64,000 nt of DNA from Petrolisthes cinctipes (taxonomy: Eukaryota; Arthropoda; Malacostraca; Decapoda; Porcellanidae): positions 1,086,501 through 1,150,500 of the forward strand of contig JAWQEG010001395.1 in NCBI GenBank assembly GCA_033782935.1, in the 5' to 3' direction. Positions within the stretch are counted from its first letter, which is position 1. Every line of letters starts with the position of its first letter. The notes under the pieces are model-generated. The model was not told where the DNA came from, did not search any database, and saw only the letters and a program-made list of their open reading frames with translations. The translations under genes and the position numbers were made by a program. Below are positions 50,165 to 63,357 of this stretch, piece by piece.

Positions 50165-53100
50165 TTAGCATGTTTTTAGCCTATATTTTGAAAATATTCT
50201 AGCACTATGTAGGCATGTACAGATTGCTTCTGGGACCCCAAAATATTGAATTTTCGGGTGTTTTGAGCCTGAATTTGAGATATAAACGGGTACAGAAGAT
50301 ACATGCACATATTGACTTTGGGCATCTAAAATATCGATTTTCAGCATGTTTTGGGCCTGTATTTTGAAAATACTCTAACACTGAGTAGGCATGTACAGAT
50401 TGCTTCTGGGACCCCAAAATATTGAATTTTCGGGTGTTTTGAGCCTGAATTTGAGATATAAACGGGTACTGAAGATGCATGCACATATCGACTTTTGTGC
50501 ACCTAAAAGATCGATTTTCAGTATGTTTTGAGCATGTATTTTGAAAATACTCTAACACGGAGTAGGCATGTACATATCGCTTCTGGAACCCCAAAATATC
50601 GAATTTTCGGGTGTTTAGGGCCAGAATTTGAGATATAAACGGGTACAGAAGATGCATGCACATATCGAATTTTGGGCACCTAAAAGATCGATTTTCAGTA
50701 TGTTTTTGGCCTGTATTTTGAAAATACTCTAACACGGAGTAGGCATGTACACATACCTTCTGGGACCTCTAAATATCGAATTTTCGTGTGTTTTGGGACT
50801 GAATTTGAGATATCGATTTTTTGGCACCTAAAATGTCGATTTTTAGCATGTTTTTAGCCTATATTTTGAAAATATTCTAGCACTGTGTAGGCACGTACAG
50901 ATTGCTTCTGGGACCCCAAAATATTGAATTTTCGGGTGTTTTGAGCCTGAATTTGAGATATAAACGGGTACAGAAGATACATGCACATATTGACTTTGGG
51001 CATCTAAAATATCGATTTTCAACATGTTTTGGGCCTGCATTTTGAAAATACTCTAACACTGAGTAGGCATGTACAGATTGCTTCTGGGACCCCAAAATAT
51101 TGAATTTTCGGGTGTTTTGAGCCTGAATTTGAGCTATAAACGGGTACTGAAGATGCATACACATATCGACTTTTGTGCACCTAAAAGATCGATTTTCAGT
51201 ATGTTTTGAGCATGTATTTTGAAAATACTCTGACACGGAGTAGGCATGTACAGATACCTTCTGGGACCCCTAAATATCGAATTTTCGGGGGTTTTGGGAC
51301 TGAATTTGAGATATCGACTTTTTGGCACCTAAAAGATCGATTTTTAGCATGTTTTTAGCCTATATTTTGAAAATATTCTAGCACGGAGTAGGCATGTACA
51401 GATTGCTTCTGGGACCCCAAAATATTGAATTTTCGGGTGTTTTGAGCCTGAATTTGAGATATAAACGGGTACAGAAGATACATGCACATATTGACTTTGG
51501 GCACCAAAAATATCGATTTTCAGCATGTTTTGGGCCTGAATTTTGAAAATACTCTAACACGGAGTAGGCATGTACAGATCGCTTCTGGGACCCCAAAATA
51601 TCGAATTTTCGGGTGTTTAGGGCCAGAATTTGAGATATAAACGGGTACAGAAGATGCATGCACATATCGACTTTTGGGCACCTAAAAGATCGATTTTCAG
51701 TATGTTTTTGGCCTGTATTTTGAAAATACTCTAACACGGAGTAAGCATGTACAGATACCTTCTGGGACCTCTAAATATCGAATTTTCGGGTGTTTTGGGA
51801 CTGAATTTGAGATATCGACTTTTTGGCACCTAAAAGATCGATTTTTAGCATGTTTTTAGCCTATATTTTGAAAATATTCTAGCACGGAGTAGGCATGTAC
51901 AGATTGCTTCTGGGACCCCAAAATATTGAATTTTCGGGTGTTTTGAGCCTGAATTTGAGATATAAACGGGTACAGAAGATACATGCACATATTGACTTTG
52001 GGCACCAAAAATATCGATTTTCAGCATGTTTTGGGCCTGAATTTTGAAAATACTCTAACACGGAGTAGGCATGTACAGATCGCTTCTGGGACCCCAAAAT
52101 ATCGAATTTTCGGGTGTTTAGGGCCAGAATTTGAGATATAAACGGGTACAGAAGATGCATGCACATATCGACTTTTGGGCACCTAAAAGATCGATTTTCA
52201 GTATGTTTTTGGCCTGTATTTTGAAAATACTCTAACACGGAGTAAGCATGTACAGATACCTTCTGGGACCTCTAAATATCGAATTTTCGGGTGTTTTGGG
52301 ACTGAATTTGAGATATCGATTTTTTGGCACCTAAAATGTCGATTTTTAGCATGTTTTTAGCCTATATTTTGAAAATATTCTAGCACTGTGTAGGCATGTA
52401 CAGATTGCTTCTGGGACCCCAAAATATTGAATTTTCGGGTGTTTTGAGCCTGAATTTGAGATATAAACGGGTACAGAAGATACATGCACATATTGACTTT
52501 GGGCATCTAAAATATCGATTTTCAGCATGTTTTGGGCCTGTATTTTGAAAATACTCTAACACTGAGTAGGCATGTACAGATTGCTTCTGGGACCCCAAAA
52601 TATTGAATTTTCGGGTGTTTTGAGCCTGAATTTGAGATATAAACGGGTACTGAAGATGCATGCACATATCGACTTTTGTGCACCTAAAAGATCGATTTTC
52701 AGTATGTTTTGAGCATGTATTTTGAAAATACTCTAACACGGAGTAGGCATGTACATATCGCTTCTGGAACCCCAAAATATCGAATTTTCGGGTGTTTAGG
52801 GCCAGAATTTGAGATATAAACGGGTACAGAAGATGCATGCACATATCGAATTTTGGGCACCTAAAAGATCGATTTTCAGTATGTTTTTGGCCTGTATTTT
52901 GAAAATATTCTAACACGTAGTAGGCATGTACACATACCTTCTGGGACCTCTAAATATCGAATTTTCGTGTGTTTTGGGACTGAATTTGAGATATCGATTT
53001 TTTGGCACCTAAAATGTCGATTTTTAGCATGTTTTTAGCCTATATTTTGAAAATATTCTAGCACTGTGTAGGCACGTACAGATTGCTTCTGGGACCCCAA

Positions 53101-56100
53101 AATATTGAATTTTCGGGTGTTTTGAGCCTGAATTTGAGATATAAACGGGTACAGAAGATACATGCACATATTGACTTTGGGCATCTAAAATATCGATTTT
53201 CAACATGTTTTGGGCCTGCATTTTGAAAATACTCTAACACTGAGTAGGCATGTACAGATTGCTTCTGGGACCCCAAAATATTGAATTTTCGGGTGTTTTG
53301 AGCCTGAATTTGAGCTATAAACGGGTACTGAAGATGCATACACATATCGACTTTTGTGCACCTAAAAGATCGATTTTCAGTATGTTTTGAGCATGTATTT
53401 TGAAAATACTCTGACACGGAGTAGGCATGTACAGATACCTTCTGGGACCCCTAAATATCGAATTTTCGGGTGTTTTGGGACTGAATTTGAGATATCGACT
53501 TTTTGGCACCTAAAAGATCGATTTTTAGCATGTTTTTAGCCTATATTTTGAAAATATTCTAGCACGGAGTAGGCATGTACAGATAGCTTCTGGGACCCCA
53601 AAATATTGAATTTTCGGGTGTTTTGAGCCTGAATTTGAGATATAAACGGGTACAGAAGATACATGCACATATTGACTTTGGGCACCAAAAATAGCGATTT
53701 TCAGCATGTTTTGGGCCTGAATTTTGAAAATACTCTAACTCGGAGTAGGCATGTACAGATCGCATCTGGGACCCCAAAATATCGAATTTTCGGGTGTTTA
53801 GGGCCAGAATTTGATATATAAACGGGTACAGAAGATGCATGCACATATCGACTTTTGGGCACCTAAAAGATCGATTTTCAGTATGTTTTGAGCATGTATT
53901 TTGAAAATACTCTAACACGGAGTAGGCATGTACAGATCGCTTCTGGGACCCCTAAATATCGAATTTTCGGGTGTTTTGGGACTGAATTTGAGATATCGAT
54001 TTTTTGGCACCTAAAATGTCGATTTTTAGCATGTTTTTAGCCTATATTTTGAAAATATTCTAGCACTGTGTAGGCATGTACAGATTGCTTCTGGGACCCC
54101 AAAATATCGAATTTTCGGGTGTTTAGGGCCAGAATTTGAGATATAAACTGGTACAGAAGATGCATGCACATATCGACTTTTGGGCACCTAAAAGATCGAT
54201 TTTCAGTATGTTTTTGGCCTGTATTTTGAAAATACTCTATCACGGAGTAAGCATTTACAGATACCTTCTGGGACTTCTAAATATCGAATTTTCAGGTGTT
54301 TTGGGACTGAATTTGAGATATCGATTTTTTGGCACCTAAAATGTCGATTTTTAGCATGTTTTTAGCCTATATTTTGAAAATATTCTAGCACTGTGTAGGC
54401 ATGTACAGATTGCTTCTGGGACCCCAAAATATTGAATTTTCGGGTGTTTTGAGCCTGAATTTGAGATATAAACGGGTACAGAAGATACATGCACATATTG
54501 ACTTTGGGCATCTAAAATATCGATTTTCAGCATGTTTTGGGCCTGTATTTTGAAAATACTCTAACACTGAGTAGGCATGTACAGATTGCTTCTGGGACCC
54601 CAAAATATTGAATTTTCGGGTGTTTTGAGCCTGAATTTGAGATATAAACGGGTACTGAAGATGCATGCACATATCGACTTTTGTGCACCTAAAAGATCGA
54701 TTTTCAGTATGTTTTGAGCATGTATTTTGAAAATACTCTAACACGGAGTAGGCATGTTCAGATCGCTTCTGGAACCCCTAAATATCGAATTTTCGGGTGT
54801 TTTGGGACTGAATTTGAAATATCGACTTTTTGGCACCTAAAAGATCGATTTTTAGCATATTTTTAGCCTATATTTTGATACTATTCTAGCATTGAGTGCC
54901 TAGGCATGTACAGATTGCTTCTGGGACCCCAAAATATTGAATTTTCGGGTGTTTTGAGCCTGAATTTGAGATATAAACGGGTACAGAAGATACATGCACA
55001 TATTGATTTTGGGCAAAAAAAATATCGATTTTCAGCATGTTTTGGGCCTGAATTTTGAAAATACTCTAACACGGAGTAGGCATGTACAGATCGCTTCAGG
55101 GACCCCAAAATATCGAATTTTCGGGTGTTTAGGGCCAGAATTTGAGATATAAACGGGTACAGAAGATGCATGCACATATCGACTTTTGGGCACCTAAAAG
55201 ATCGATTTTCAGTATGTTTTTGGCCTGTATTTTGAAAATACTCTAACACGGAGTAGGCATGTACACATACCTTCTGGGACCTCTAAATATCGAATTTTCG
55301 GGTGTTTTGGGACTGAATTTGAGATATCGATTTTTTGGCACCTAAAATGTCGATTTTTAGGATGTTTTTAGCCTATATTTTGAAAATATTCTAGCACTGT
55401 GTAGGCACGTACAGATTGCTTCTGGGACCCCAAAATATTGAATTTTCGGGTGTTTTGAGCCTGAATTTGAGATATAAACGGGTACAGAAGATACATGCAC
55501 ATATTGACTTTGGGCATCTAAAATATCGATTTTCAGCATGTTTTGGGCCTGTATTTTGAAAATACTCTAACACTGAGTAGGCATGTACAGATTGCTTCTG
55601 GGACCCCAAAATATTGAATTTTCGGGTGTTTTGAGCCTGAATTTGAGATATAAACGGGTACTGAAGATGCATGCACATATCGACTTTTATGCACCTAAAA
55701 GATCGATTTTCAGTATGTTTTGAGCATGTATTTTGAAAATACTCTAACACGGAGTAGGCATGTACAGATCGCTTCTGGGACCCCTAAATATCGAATTTTC
55801 GGGTGTTTTGAGCCTGAATTTGAGATATAAACGGGTACTGAAGATGCATGCACATATCGACTTTTGTGCACCTAAAAGATCGATTTTCAGTATGTTTTGA
55901 GCATGTATTTTGAAAATACTCTAACACGGAGTAGGCATGTACAGATCGCTTCTGGGACCCCTAAATATCGAATTTTCGGGTGTTTTGGGACTGAATTTGA
56001 GATATCGACTTTTTGGCACCTAAAAGATCGATTTTTAGCATGTTTTTAGCCTATATTTTGAAAATATTCTAGCACGGAGTAGGCATGTACAGATTGCTTC

Positions 56101-56535
56101 TGGGACCCCAAAATATTGAATTTTCGGGTGTTTTGAGCCTGAATTTGAGATATAAACGGGTACAGAAGATACATGCACATATTGACTTTGGGCACCAAAA
56201 ATAGCGATTTTCAGCATGTTTTGGGCCTGAATTTTGAAAATACTCTAACCCGGAGTAGGCATGTACAGATCGCTTCTGGGACCCCAAAATATCGAATTTT
56301 CGGGTGTTTAGGGCCAGAATTTGAGATATAAACGGGTACAGAAGATGCATGCACATATCGACTTTTGGGCACCTAAAAGATCGACTTTCAGTATGTTTTG
56401 AGCATGTATTTTGAAAATACTCTAACACGGAGTAGGCATGTACAGATACCTTATGGGACCTCTAAATATCGAATTTTCGGGTGTTTTGGGACTGAATTTG
56501 AGATATCGATTTTTTGGCACCCAAAATATCGATTT
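50165..56535 (+). repeat. Second copy of 34.3-40.1 kb
   Basis: Landmarks at 50165, 50843 and 51344 match 34278, 34956 and 35457 (offset 15,887). After an extra trimer (51,845-52,345, a tandem copy of 51,344-51,844) they match at 16,388: 52346, 53024, 53525 and 54026. The middle part drifts (offset 16,212 at 54,852 and 55,357) because a 501-bp step is replaced by 325 bp and a 501-bp step by 678 bp. The 1,680-bp markers 'tcgtgtg', 'caacatg' and 'gggcaaaaaaaatatcg' recur. Confidence 0.88.
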
Positions 56536-59500
56536 TTAACATGTTTTTAGCCTATATTTTGAAAATATTCTAGCACTGTGTAGGCATGTACAGATTGCTT
56601 CTGGGACCCCAAAATATTGTATTTTCGGGTGTTTTGAGCCTGAATTTGAGATATAAACGGGTACAGAAGATACATGCACATATTGACTTTGGGCATCTAA
56701 AATATCGATTTTCAGCATGTTTTGGGCCTGTATTTTGAAAATACTCTAACACGGAGTAGGCATGTACAGATAGCTTCTGGGACCCCTAAATATCGAATTT
56801 TCGGGTGTTTTGGGACTGAATTTGAGATATCGACATTTTGGCACCTAAAAGATCGATTTTTAGCATGTTTTTAGCCTATATTTTGAAAATATTCTAGCAC
56901 TGTACAGATTGCTTCTGGGACCCAAAATATTGAATTTTCGGGTGTTTTGAGCCTGAATTTGAGATATAAACGGGTACAGAAGATACATACACATATTGAC
57001 TTTGGGCACCAAAAATATCGATTTTCAGCATGTTTTGGGCCTGAATTTTGAAAATACTCGAACACGGAGTAGGCATGTACAGATCGCTTCTGGGACCCCA
57101 AAATATCGAATTTTCGGGTGTTTAGGGCCAGAATTTGAGATATAAACGGGTACAGAAGATGCATGCACATATCGACTTTTGGGCACCTAAAAGATCGATT
57201 TTCAGTATGTTTTTGGCCTGTATTTTGAAAATACTCTAACACGGAGTAGGAATGTACAGATACCTTCTGGGACCTCTAAATATCGAATTTTTGGGTGTTT
57301 TGGGACTGAATTTGAGATATCGATTTTTTGGCACCTAAAATGTCGATTTTTAGCATGTTTTTAGCCTATATTTTGAAAATATTCTAGCACTGTGTAGGCA
57401 CGTACAGATTGCTTCTGGGACCCCAAAATATTGAATTTTCGGGTGTTTTGAGCCTGAATTTGAGATATAAACGGGTACAGAAGATACATGCACATATTGA
57501 CTTTGGGCATCTAAAATATCGATTTTCAGCATGTTTTTGGACTGTATTTTGAAAATACTCTAACACTGAGTAGGCATGTACAGATTGCTTCTGGGACCCC
57601 AAAATATTGAATTTTCGGGTGTTTTGAGCCTGAATTTGAGATATAAACGGGTACTGAAGATGCATGCACATATCGACTTTTGTGAACCTAAAAGATCGAT
57701 TTTCAGTATGTTTTGAGCATGTATTTTGAAAATACTCTAACACGGAGTAGGCATGTACAGATTGCTTCTGGGACCCCTAAATATCGAATTTTCGGGTGTT
57801 TTGGGACTGAATTTGAGATATCGACTTTTTGGCACCTAAAAGATCGATTTTTAGCATATTTTTAGCCTATATTTTGAAAATATTCTAGCACTGTAAAGCT
57901 TGCTTCTGGGACCCAAAATATTGAATTTTCGGGTGTTTTGAGCCTGAATTTGAGATATAAACGGGTACAGAAGATACATACACATATTGAGTTTGGGCAC
58001 CAAAAATATCGATTTTTAGCATGTTTTTAGCCTATATTTTGAAAATATTCTAGCACTGAGTGCCTAGGCATGTACAGATTGCTTCTGGGACACCAAAATA
58101 TTGAATTTTCGGGTGTTTTGAGCCTGAATTTGAGATATAAACGGGTACAGAAGATACATGCACATATTGACTTTGGGCATCTAAAATATCGATTTTCAGC
58201 ATGTTTTGGGCCTGTATTTTGAAAATACTCTAACACTGAGTGCCAGGCATGTACAGATTGCTTCTGGGACCCCAAAATATTGAATTTTCGGGTGTTTTGA
58301 GCCTGAAATTGAGATATAAACGGGTACTGAAGATGCATGCACATATCGACTTTTTGGCACCTAAAAGATCGATTTTTAGCATTTTTTTAGCCTATATTTT
58401 GAAAATATTCTAGCACTGTACAGATTGCTTCTGGGACCCCAAAATATTGAATTTTCGGGTGTTTTGAGCCTGAATTTGAGATATAAACGGGTATAGAAGA
58501 TACATGCACATATTGACTTTGGGCACCAAAAATATCGATTTTCAGCATGTTTTGGGCCTGAATTTTGAAAATACTCTAACACGGAGTAGGCATGTACAGA
58601 TCGCTTCTGGGACCCCAAAATATCGAATTTTCAGGTGTTTAGGGCCAGAATTTGAGATATAAACGGGTACAGAAGATGCATGCACATATCGACTTTTGGG
58701 CACCTAAAAGATCGATTTTCAGTATGTTTTTGGCCTGTATTTTGAAAATACTCTAACACGGAGTAGGCATGTACAGATACCTTCTGGGACCCCTAAATAT
58801 CGAATTTTCGGGTGTTTTGGGACTGAATTTGAGATATCGACTTTTTGGCACCTAAAAGATCGATTTTTAGCATGTTTTTAGCCTATATTTTGAAAATATT
58901 CTAGCACGGAGTAGGCATGTACAGATTGCTTCTGGGACCCCAAAATATTGAATTTTCGGGTGTTTTGAGCCTGAATTTGAGATATAAACGGGTACAGAAG
59001 ATACATGCACATATTGACTTTGGGCATCTAAAATATCGATTTTCAGCATGTTTTGGGCCTGTATTTTGAAAATACTCTATCACTGAGTAGGCATGTGCAG
59101 ATTGCTTCTGGGACCCCAAAATATTGAATTTTCGGGTGTTTTGAGCCTGAATTTGAGATATAAACGGGTACTGAAGATGCATGCACATATCGACTTTTGT
59201 GCACCTAAAAGATCGATTTTCAGTATGTTTTGAGCATGTATTTTGAAAATACTCTAACACGGAGTAGGCATGTACAGATACCTTCTGTGACCTCTAAATA
59301 TCGAATTTTCGGGTGTTTTGGGACTGAATTTGAGATATCGACTTTTTGGCACCTAAAAGATCGATTTTTAGCATGTTTTTAGCCTATATTTTGAAAATAT
59401 TCTAGCACTGTACAGATTGCTTCTGGGACCCCAAAATATTGAATTTTCGGGTGTTTTGAGCCTGAATTTGAGATATAAACGGGTATAGAAGATACATGCC

Positions 59501-60034
59501 CATATTTACTTTGGGCACCAAAAATATCGATTTTCAGCATGTTTTGGGCCTGAATTTTGAAAATACTCTAACACGGAGTAGGCATGTACAGATCGCTTCT
59601 GGGACCCCAAAATATCGAATTTTCAGGTGTTTAGGGCCAGAATTTGAGATATAAACGGGTACAGAAGATGCATGCACATATTGACTTTGGGCATCTAAAA
59701 TATCGATTTTCAGCATGTTTTGGGCCTGTATTTTGAAAATACTCTAACACGGAGTAGGCATGTACAGATAGCTTCTGGGACCCCAAAATATTGAATTTTC
59801 GGGTGTTTAGGGCCAGAATTTGAGATATAAACGGGTACAGAAGATGCATGCACATATCGACTTTTGGGCACCTAAAAGATCGATTTTCAGTATGTTTTGA
59901 GCATGTATTTTGAAAATACTCTAACACGGAGTAGGCATGTACAGATACCTTATGGGACCTCTAAATATCGAATTTTCGGGTGTTTTGGGACTGAATTTGA
60001 GATATCGATTTTTTGGCACCCAAAATATCGATTT
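56536..60034 (+). repeat. 3,499-bp HOR, copy 1
   Basis: Steps are 324, 490, 501, 165, 360, 491, 501 and 667. It holds the same 165 + 360 signature as the 4,012-bp unit and matches 40,147-42,980 at 16,388-16,389. Private markers are 'tttttaacatg', 'aatattgtattttcgg', 'actgtaaagcttgc', 'cgacattttggcacc' and 'catatttactttggg'. Confidence 0.92.
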
Positions 60035-63000
60035 TTAACATGTTTTTAGCCTATATTTTGAAAATATTCTAGCACTGTGTAGGCATGTACAGATTGCTTC
60101 TGGGACCCCAAAATATTGTATTTTCGGGTGTTTTGAGCCTGAATTTGAGATATAAACGGGTACAGAAGATACATGCACATATTGACTTTGGGCATCTAAA
60201 ATATCGATTTTCAGCATGTTTTGGGCCTGTATTTTGAAAATACTCTAACACGGAGTAGGCATGTACAGATAGCTTCTGGGACCCCTAAATATCGAATTTT
60301 CGGGTGTTTTGGGACTGAATTTGAGATATCGACATTTTGGCACCTAAAAGATCGATTTTTAGCATGTTTTTAGCCTATATTTTGAAAATATTCTAGCACT
60401 GTACAGATTGCTTCTGGGACCCAAAATATTGAATTTTCGGGTGTTTTGAGCCTGAATTTGAGATATAAACGGGTACAGAAGATACATACACATATTGACT
60501 TTGGGCACCAAAAATATCGATTTTCAGCATGTTTTGGGCCTGAATTTTGAAAATACTCGAACACGGAGTAGGCATGTACAGATCGCTTCTGGGACCCCAA
60601 AATATCGAATTTTCGGGTGTTTAGGGCCAGAATTTGAGATATAAACGGGTACAGAAGATGCATGCACATATCGACTTTTGGGCACCTAAAAGATCGATTT
60701 TCAGTATGTTTTTGGCCTGTATTTTGAAAATACTCTAACACGGAGTAGGAATGTACAGATACCTTCTGGGACCTCTAAATATCGAATTTTTGGGTGTTTT
60801 GGGACTGAATTTGAGATATCGATTTTTTGGCACCTAAAATGTCGATTTTTAGCATGTTTTTAGCCTATATTTTGAAAATATTCTAGCACTGTGTAGGCAC
60901 GTACAGATTGCTTCTGGGACCCCAAAATATTGAATTTTCGGGTGTTTTGAGCCTGAATTTGAGATATAAACGGGTACAGAAGATACATGCACATATTGAC
61001 TTTGGGCATCTAAAATATCGATTTTCAGCATGTTTTTGGACTGTATTTTGAAAATACTCTAACACTGAGTAGGCATGTACAGATTGCTTCTGGGACCCCA
61101 AAATATTGAATTTTCGGGTGTTTTGAGCCTGAATTTGAGATATAAACGGGTACTGAAGATGCATGCACATATCGACTTTTGTGAACCTAAAAGATCGATT
61201 TTCAGTATGTTTTGAGCATGTATTTTGAAAATACTCTAACACGGAGTAGGCATGTACAGATTGCTTCTGGGACCCCTAAATATCGAATTTTCGGGTGTTT
61301 TGGGACTGAATTTGAGATATCGACTTTTTGGCACCTAAAAGATCGATTTTTAGCATATTTTTAGCCTATATTTTGAAAATATTCTAGCACTGTAAAGCTT
61401 GCTTCTGGGACCCAAAATATTGAATTTTCGGGTGTTTTGAGCCTGAATTTGAGATATAAACGGGTACAGAAGATACATACACATATTGAGTTTGGGCACC
61501 AAAAATATCGATTTTTAGCATGTTTTTAGCCTATATTTTGAAAATATTCTAGCACTGAGTGCCTAGGCATGTACAGATTGCTTCTGGGACACCAAAATAT
61601 TGAATTTTCGGGTGTTTTGAGCCTGAATTTGAGATATAAACGGGTACAGAAGATACATGCACATATTGACTTTGGGCATCTAAAATATCGATTTTCAGCA
61701 TGTTTTGGGCCTGTATTTTGAAAATACTCTAACACTGAGTGCCAGGCATGTACAGATTGCTTCTGGGACCCCAAAATATTGAATTTTCGGGTGTTTTGAG
61801 CCTGAAATTGAGATATAAACGGGTACTGAAGATGCATGCACATATCGACTTTTTGGCACCTAAAAGATCGATTTTTAGCATTTTTTTAGCCTATATTTTG
61901 AAAATATTCTAGCACTGTACAGATTGCTTCTGGGACCCCAAAATATTGAATTTTCGGGTGTTTTGAGCCTGAATTTGAGATATAAACGGGTATAGAAGAT
62001 ACATGCACATATTGACTTTGGGCACCAAAAATATCGATTTTCAGCATGTTTTGGGCCTGAATTTTGAAAATACTCTAACACGGAGTAGGCATGTACAGAT
62101 CGCTTCTGGGACCCCAAAATATCGAATTTTCAGGTGTTTAGGGCCAGAATTTGAGATATAAACGGGTACAGAAGATGCATGCACATATCGACTTTTGGGC
62201 ACCTAAAAGATCGATTTTCAGTATGTTTTTGGCCTGTATTTTGAAAATACTCTAACACGGAGTAGGCATGTACAGATACCTTCTGGGACCCCTAAATATC
62301 GAATTTTCGGGTGTTTTGGGACTGAATTTGAGATATCGACTTTTTGGCACCTAAAAGATCGATTTTTAGCATGTTTTTAGCCTATATTTTGAAAATATTC
62401 TAGCACTGTGTAGGCATGTACAGATTGCTTCTGGGACCCCAAAATATTGAATTTTCGGGTGTTTTGAGCCTGAATTTGAGATATAAACGGGTACAGAAGA
62501 TACATGCACATATTGACTTTGGGCATCTAAAATATCGATTTTCAGCATGTTTTGGGCCTGTATTTTGAAAATACTCTATCACTGAGTAGGCATGTGCAGA
62601 TTGCTTCTGGGACCCCAAAATATTGAATTTTCGGGTGTTTTGAGCCTGAATTTGAGATATAAACGGGTACTGAAGATGCATGCACATATCGACTTTTGTG
62701 CACCTAAAAGATCGATTTTCAGTATGTTTTGAGCATGTATTTTGAAAATACTCTAACACGGAGTAGGCATGTACAGATACCTTCTGTGACCTCTAAATAT
62801 CGAATTTTCGGGTGTTTTGGGACTGAATTTGAGATATCGACTTTTTGGCACCTAAAAGATCGATTTTTAGCATGTTTTTAGCCTATATTTTGAAAATATT
62901 CTAGCACTGTACAGATTGCTTCTGGGACCCCAAAATATTGAATTTTCGGGTGTTTTGAGCCTGAATTTGAGATATAAACGGGTATAGAAGATACATGCCC

Positions 63001-63357
63001 ATATTTACTTTGGGCACCAAAAATATCGATTTTCAGCATGTTTTGGGCCTGAATTTTGAAAATACTCTAACACGGAGTAGGCATGTACAGATCGCTTCTG
63101 GGACCCCAAAATATCGAATTTTCAGGTGTTTAGGGCCAGAATTTGAGATATAAACGGGTACAGAAGATGCATGCACATATTGACTTTGGGCATCTAAAAT
63201 ATCGATTTTCAGCATGTTTTGGGCCTGTATTTTGAAAATACTCTAACACGGAGTAGGCATGTACAGATAGCTTCTGGGACCCCTAAATATCGAATTTTCG
63301 GGTGTTTTGGGACTGAATTTGAGATATCGACATTTTGGCACCTAAAAGATCGATTTT
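60035..63357 (+). repeat. 3,499-bp HOR, copy 2, shortened to 3,323 bp
   Basis: Repeats copy 1 at an offset of 3,499 with all private markers. The last step is 491 rather than 667: one monomer of 176 bp is missing and the unit passes directly to the 'gatagcttctggg' and 'cgacattttgg' junction. Confidence 0.91.
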
